Shown piece by piece: positions 4,594 through 5,708 of a stretch of 5,708 nucleotides of DNA (position 1 is the first letter of the stretch; each line of letters begins with the position of its first letter). Origin of the DNA: Tidjanibacter sp. (lineage in GTDB: Bacteria; Bacteroidota; Bacteroidia; Bacteroidales; Rikenellaceae). Below the pieces are notes generated by a model, which saw only the letters and a list, made by a program, of their open reading frames with translations, was not told the DNA's origin and ran no database searches. The stretch spans positions 1 through 5,708 of the forward strand of contig JAFYRC010000163.1 of assembly GCA_017547065.1 (NCBI GenBank), written 5' to 3'. A program made the translations under genes and the position numbers.

Positions 4594-5708
4594 ATGTCTT
4601 TATTGCGTCAACAGTTTCTGCAACACATAGGTCAAACATCCCCGTCGCCACAACTCATCGAGGTGGCGCGTGCTGAGGGCGTCTTTTTCTACACCCCCGA
4701 GGGTAAACCATACTACGACCTCGTCTCCGGAGTGTCGGTTAGCAATGTGGGTCACGGTAACCCTGCAGTGGTGGAGGCTGTGTGTGCCCAGGCGAGGGAT
4801 TATATGCACATTATGGTCTACGGCGAGATGGTCGAGAGGCCCCAGGTGGAGTATGCCCGCAAGATTGCCGAGGCTCTGCCTGCTCCCCTCGATAGCGTCT
4901 ACTTCCTCTCTTCGGGAGCCGAGGCTGTGGAGGGTGCACTCAAACTGGCCAAGAGGGCTACGGGCCGCACGGAGCTTATAGGTATGCGTAATGCCTACCA
5001 CGGCTCCACACACGGTGCAATGAGTATGATGGGTGGCGAGGATTGGAACTACGCATTCCGCCCTCTGTTGCCCGACGTTAGGCACATACGTTTCAATAAC
5101 TTCGACGACCTACAATATATCACCACTCGTACGGCCGGTGTGCTTGTGGAGCCCGTGCAAGGCGAGGCGGGTGTGGTTGTGCCCGCCGAAGGCTACCTCG
5201 AAGCACTGCGTGCAAGGTGTTCGGAGGTGGGTGCGAAGCTGATTTTCGACGAGATACAGGTGGGATTCGGACGCTGTGGTGAGATGTTTGCTTGCGTGAA
5301 ATATGGCGTTACGCCCGATATCCTTTGCTTGGCCAAGGCGCTGGGCGGAGGTATGCCTCTGGGCGCCTTCGTGAGTGACCACGACACGATGAACCTCCTG
5401 ACGCACAACCCCGTACTCGGACACATCACTACCTTTGGTGGCCATCCCGTGTGCTGTGCCGCAGGACTCGCTGCGATGACATATTTGGAGGAGAACAATG
5501 TTGTAGCCGATGTGGAGCGCAAGGGTGCACTGTTTGAGGAACTCATTGCCGACCACCCAAAGGTCGTGGAGGTGCGACGTTGCGGTTTGCTGTTGGCTGT
5601 GGAGTTGGGTAGCAGCGAGGCCTATTTTAGGCTGTTGGACATCTTTATTGAAGAGGGTATTTTGAGCGATTGCTTCCTGTTTTGTGAGAGTGCCTTCCGC
5701 ATTTCGCC
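4594..5708 (+). CDS. Class III PLP-dependent aminotransferase (partial, C-terminus past right edge)
   Basis: A total of 371 residues are visible from ATG 4594 (MSLLRQQFLQHIGQTSPSP). Members usually have about 375-400, so only the last part, after FRIS, is missing. The fold is class III (acetylornithine/ornithine aminotransferase type, fold type I) and the protein is cytoplasmic. The substrate-side segment is YDLVSGVSVSNVGHGNP (41-57). The cofactor phosphate loop is SSGAEAVEGALKLAKRATG (106-124), NAYHGSTHGA (133-142) packs on the PLP ring, and EPVQGEAGV (186-194) is conserved. FDEIQVGFGR (218-227) carries Asp219, which contacts the pyridine nitrogen, and LAKALGGGMPLGA (246-258) carries Lys248 as the Schiff-base lysine. 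All catalytic positions are present. It resembles the 'aspartate aminotransferase family' proteins common in Bacteroidetes more than a true ArgD, so the substrate cannot be named. It lies 60 nt after trmH and may be read from the same transcript. Confidence 0.93.
   Translation, partial: MSLLRQQFLQHIGQTSPSPQLIEVARAEGVFFYTPEGKPYYDLVSGVSVSNVGHGNPAVVEAVCAQARDYMHIMVYGEMVERPQVEYARKIAEALPAPLDSVYFLSSGAEAVEGALKLAKRATGRTELIGMRNAYHGSTHGAMSMMGGEDWNYAFRPLLPDVRHIRFNNFDDLQYITTRTAGVLVEPVQGEAGVVVPAEGYLEALRARCSEVGAKLIFDEIQVGFGRCGEMFACVKYGVTPDILCLAKALGGGMPLGAFVSDHDTMNLLTHNPVLGHITTFGGHPVCCAAGLAAMTYLEENNVVADVERKGALFEELIADHPKVVEVRRCGLLLAVELGSSEAYFRLLDIFIEEGILSDCFLFCESAFRIS

Noticed and set aside
4600..5556. Minus-strand open frames opposite the aminotransferase (4600-5085, 5110-5556)
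   Set aside because: They are antisense to a gene with intact catalytic motifs and no motif is visible in either.

Overview
The window looks like chromosomal DNA of a member of the Bacteroidetes, most likely the order Bacteroidales. Upstream regions carry recognisable TTTG / TAnnTTTG promoter elements and no Shine-Dalgarno sequences. The protein set also fits: a secreted GH2 glycosidase, a Bacteroidales-style short peptide, and a class III aminotransferase of the type common in gut Bacteroidales. An Alistipes-like source is a guess from protein flavour only. No rRNA, tRNA, CRISPR array, insertion sequence or phage gene was seen.

Layout. The left 2.3 kb reads on the minus strand. It holds a large secreted GH2 (beta-galactosidase-like) protein at 267-2294, then a short peptide gene that starts at 136 and runs off the left edge. 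The peptide gene has its own near-consensus promoter, packed between the GH2 stop codon and the peptide start. The right 3.3 kb reads on the plus strand: a CvpA-family membrane protein (2388-2939), the ribosome-assembly GTPase RsgA (2946-3863), the tRNA 2'-O-methyltransferase TrmH (3847-4533, overlapping rsgA by 17 nt), and a PLP-dependent class III aminotransferase (4594 to the right edge, missing only its last residues). The two halves diverge from a 93-bp region (2295-2387) with interleaved promoters and a short inverted repeat between them.

How the genes relate. cvpA-rsgA-trmH look like one transcript, with a 6-nt gap and then an overlap; the last two act in ribosome and tRNA maturation. 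The aminotransferase follows after a 60-nt T-rich spacer and may or may not be co-transcribed. The GH2 gene is separate and would act outside the cytoplasm.

Most notable point. The GH2 protein keeps its fold and its acid/base glutamate, but several active-site positions differ from what I know of the family. The catalytic nucleophile Glu appears to be missing by a clean one-codon deletion (SYKCGG where SEYGAGG is expected). The Asn before the acid/base Glu is Ser, the barrel Trp of the FVW motif is Asp, and the usual R-x-x-H-Y motif reads RVVGG. It may be a glycosidase-derived binding protein or use an unusual mechanism. The rest of the window is ordinary housekeeping content.
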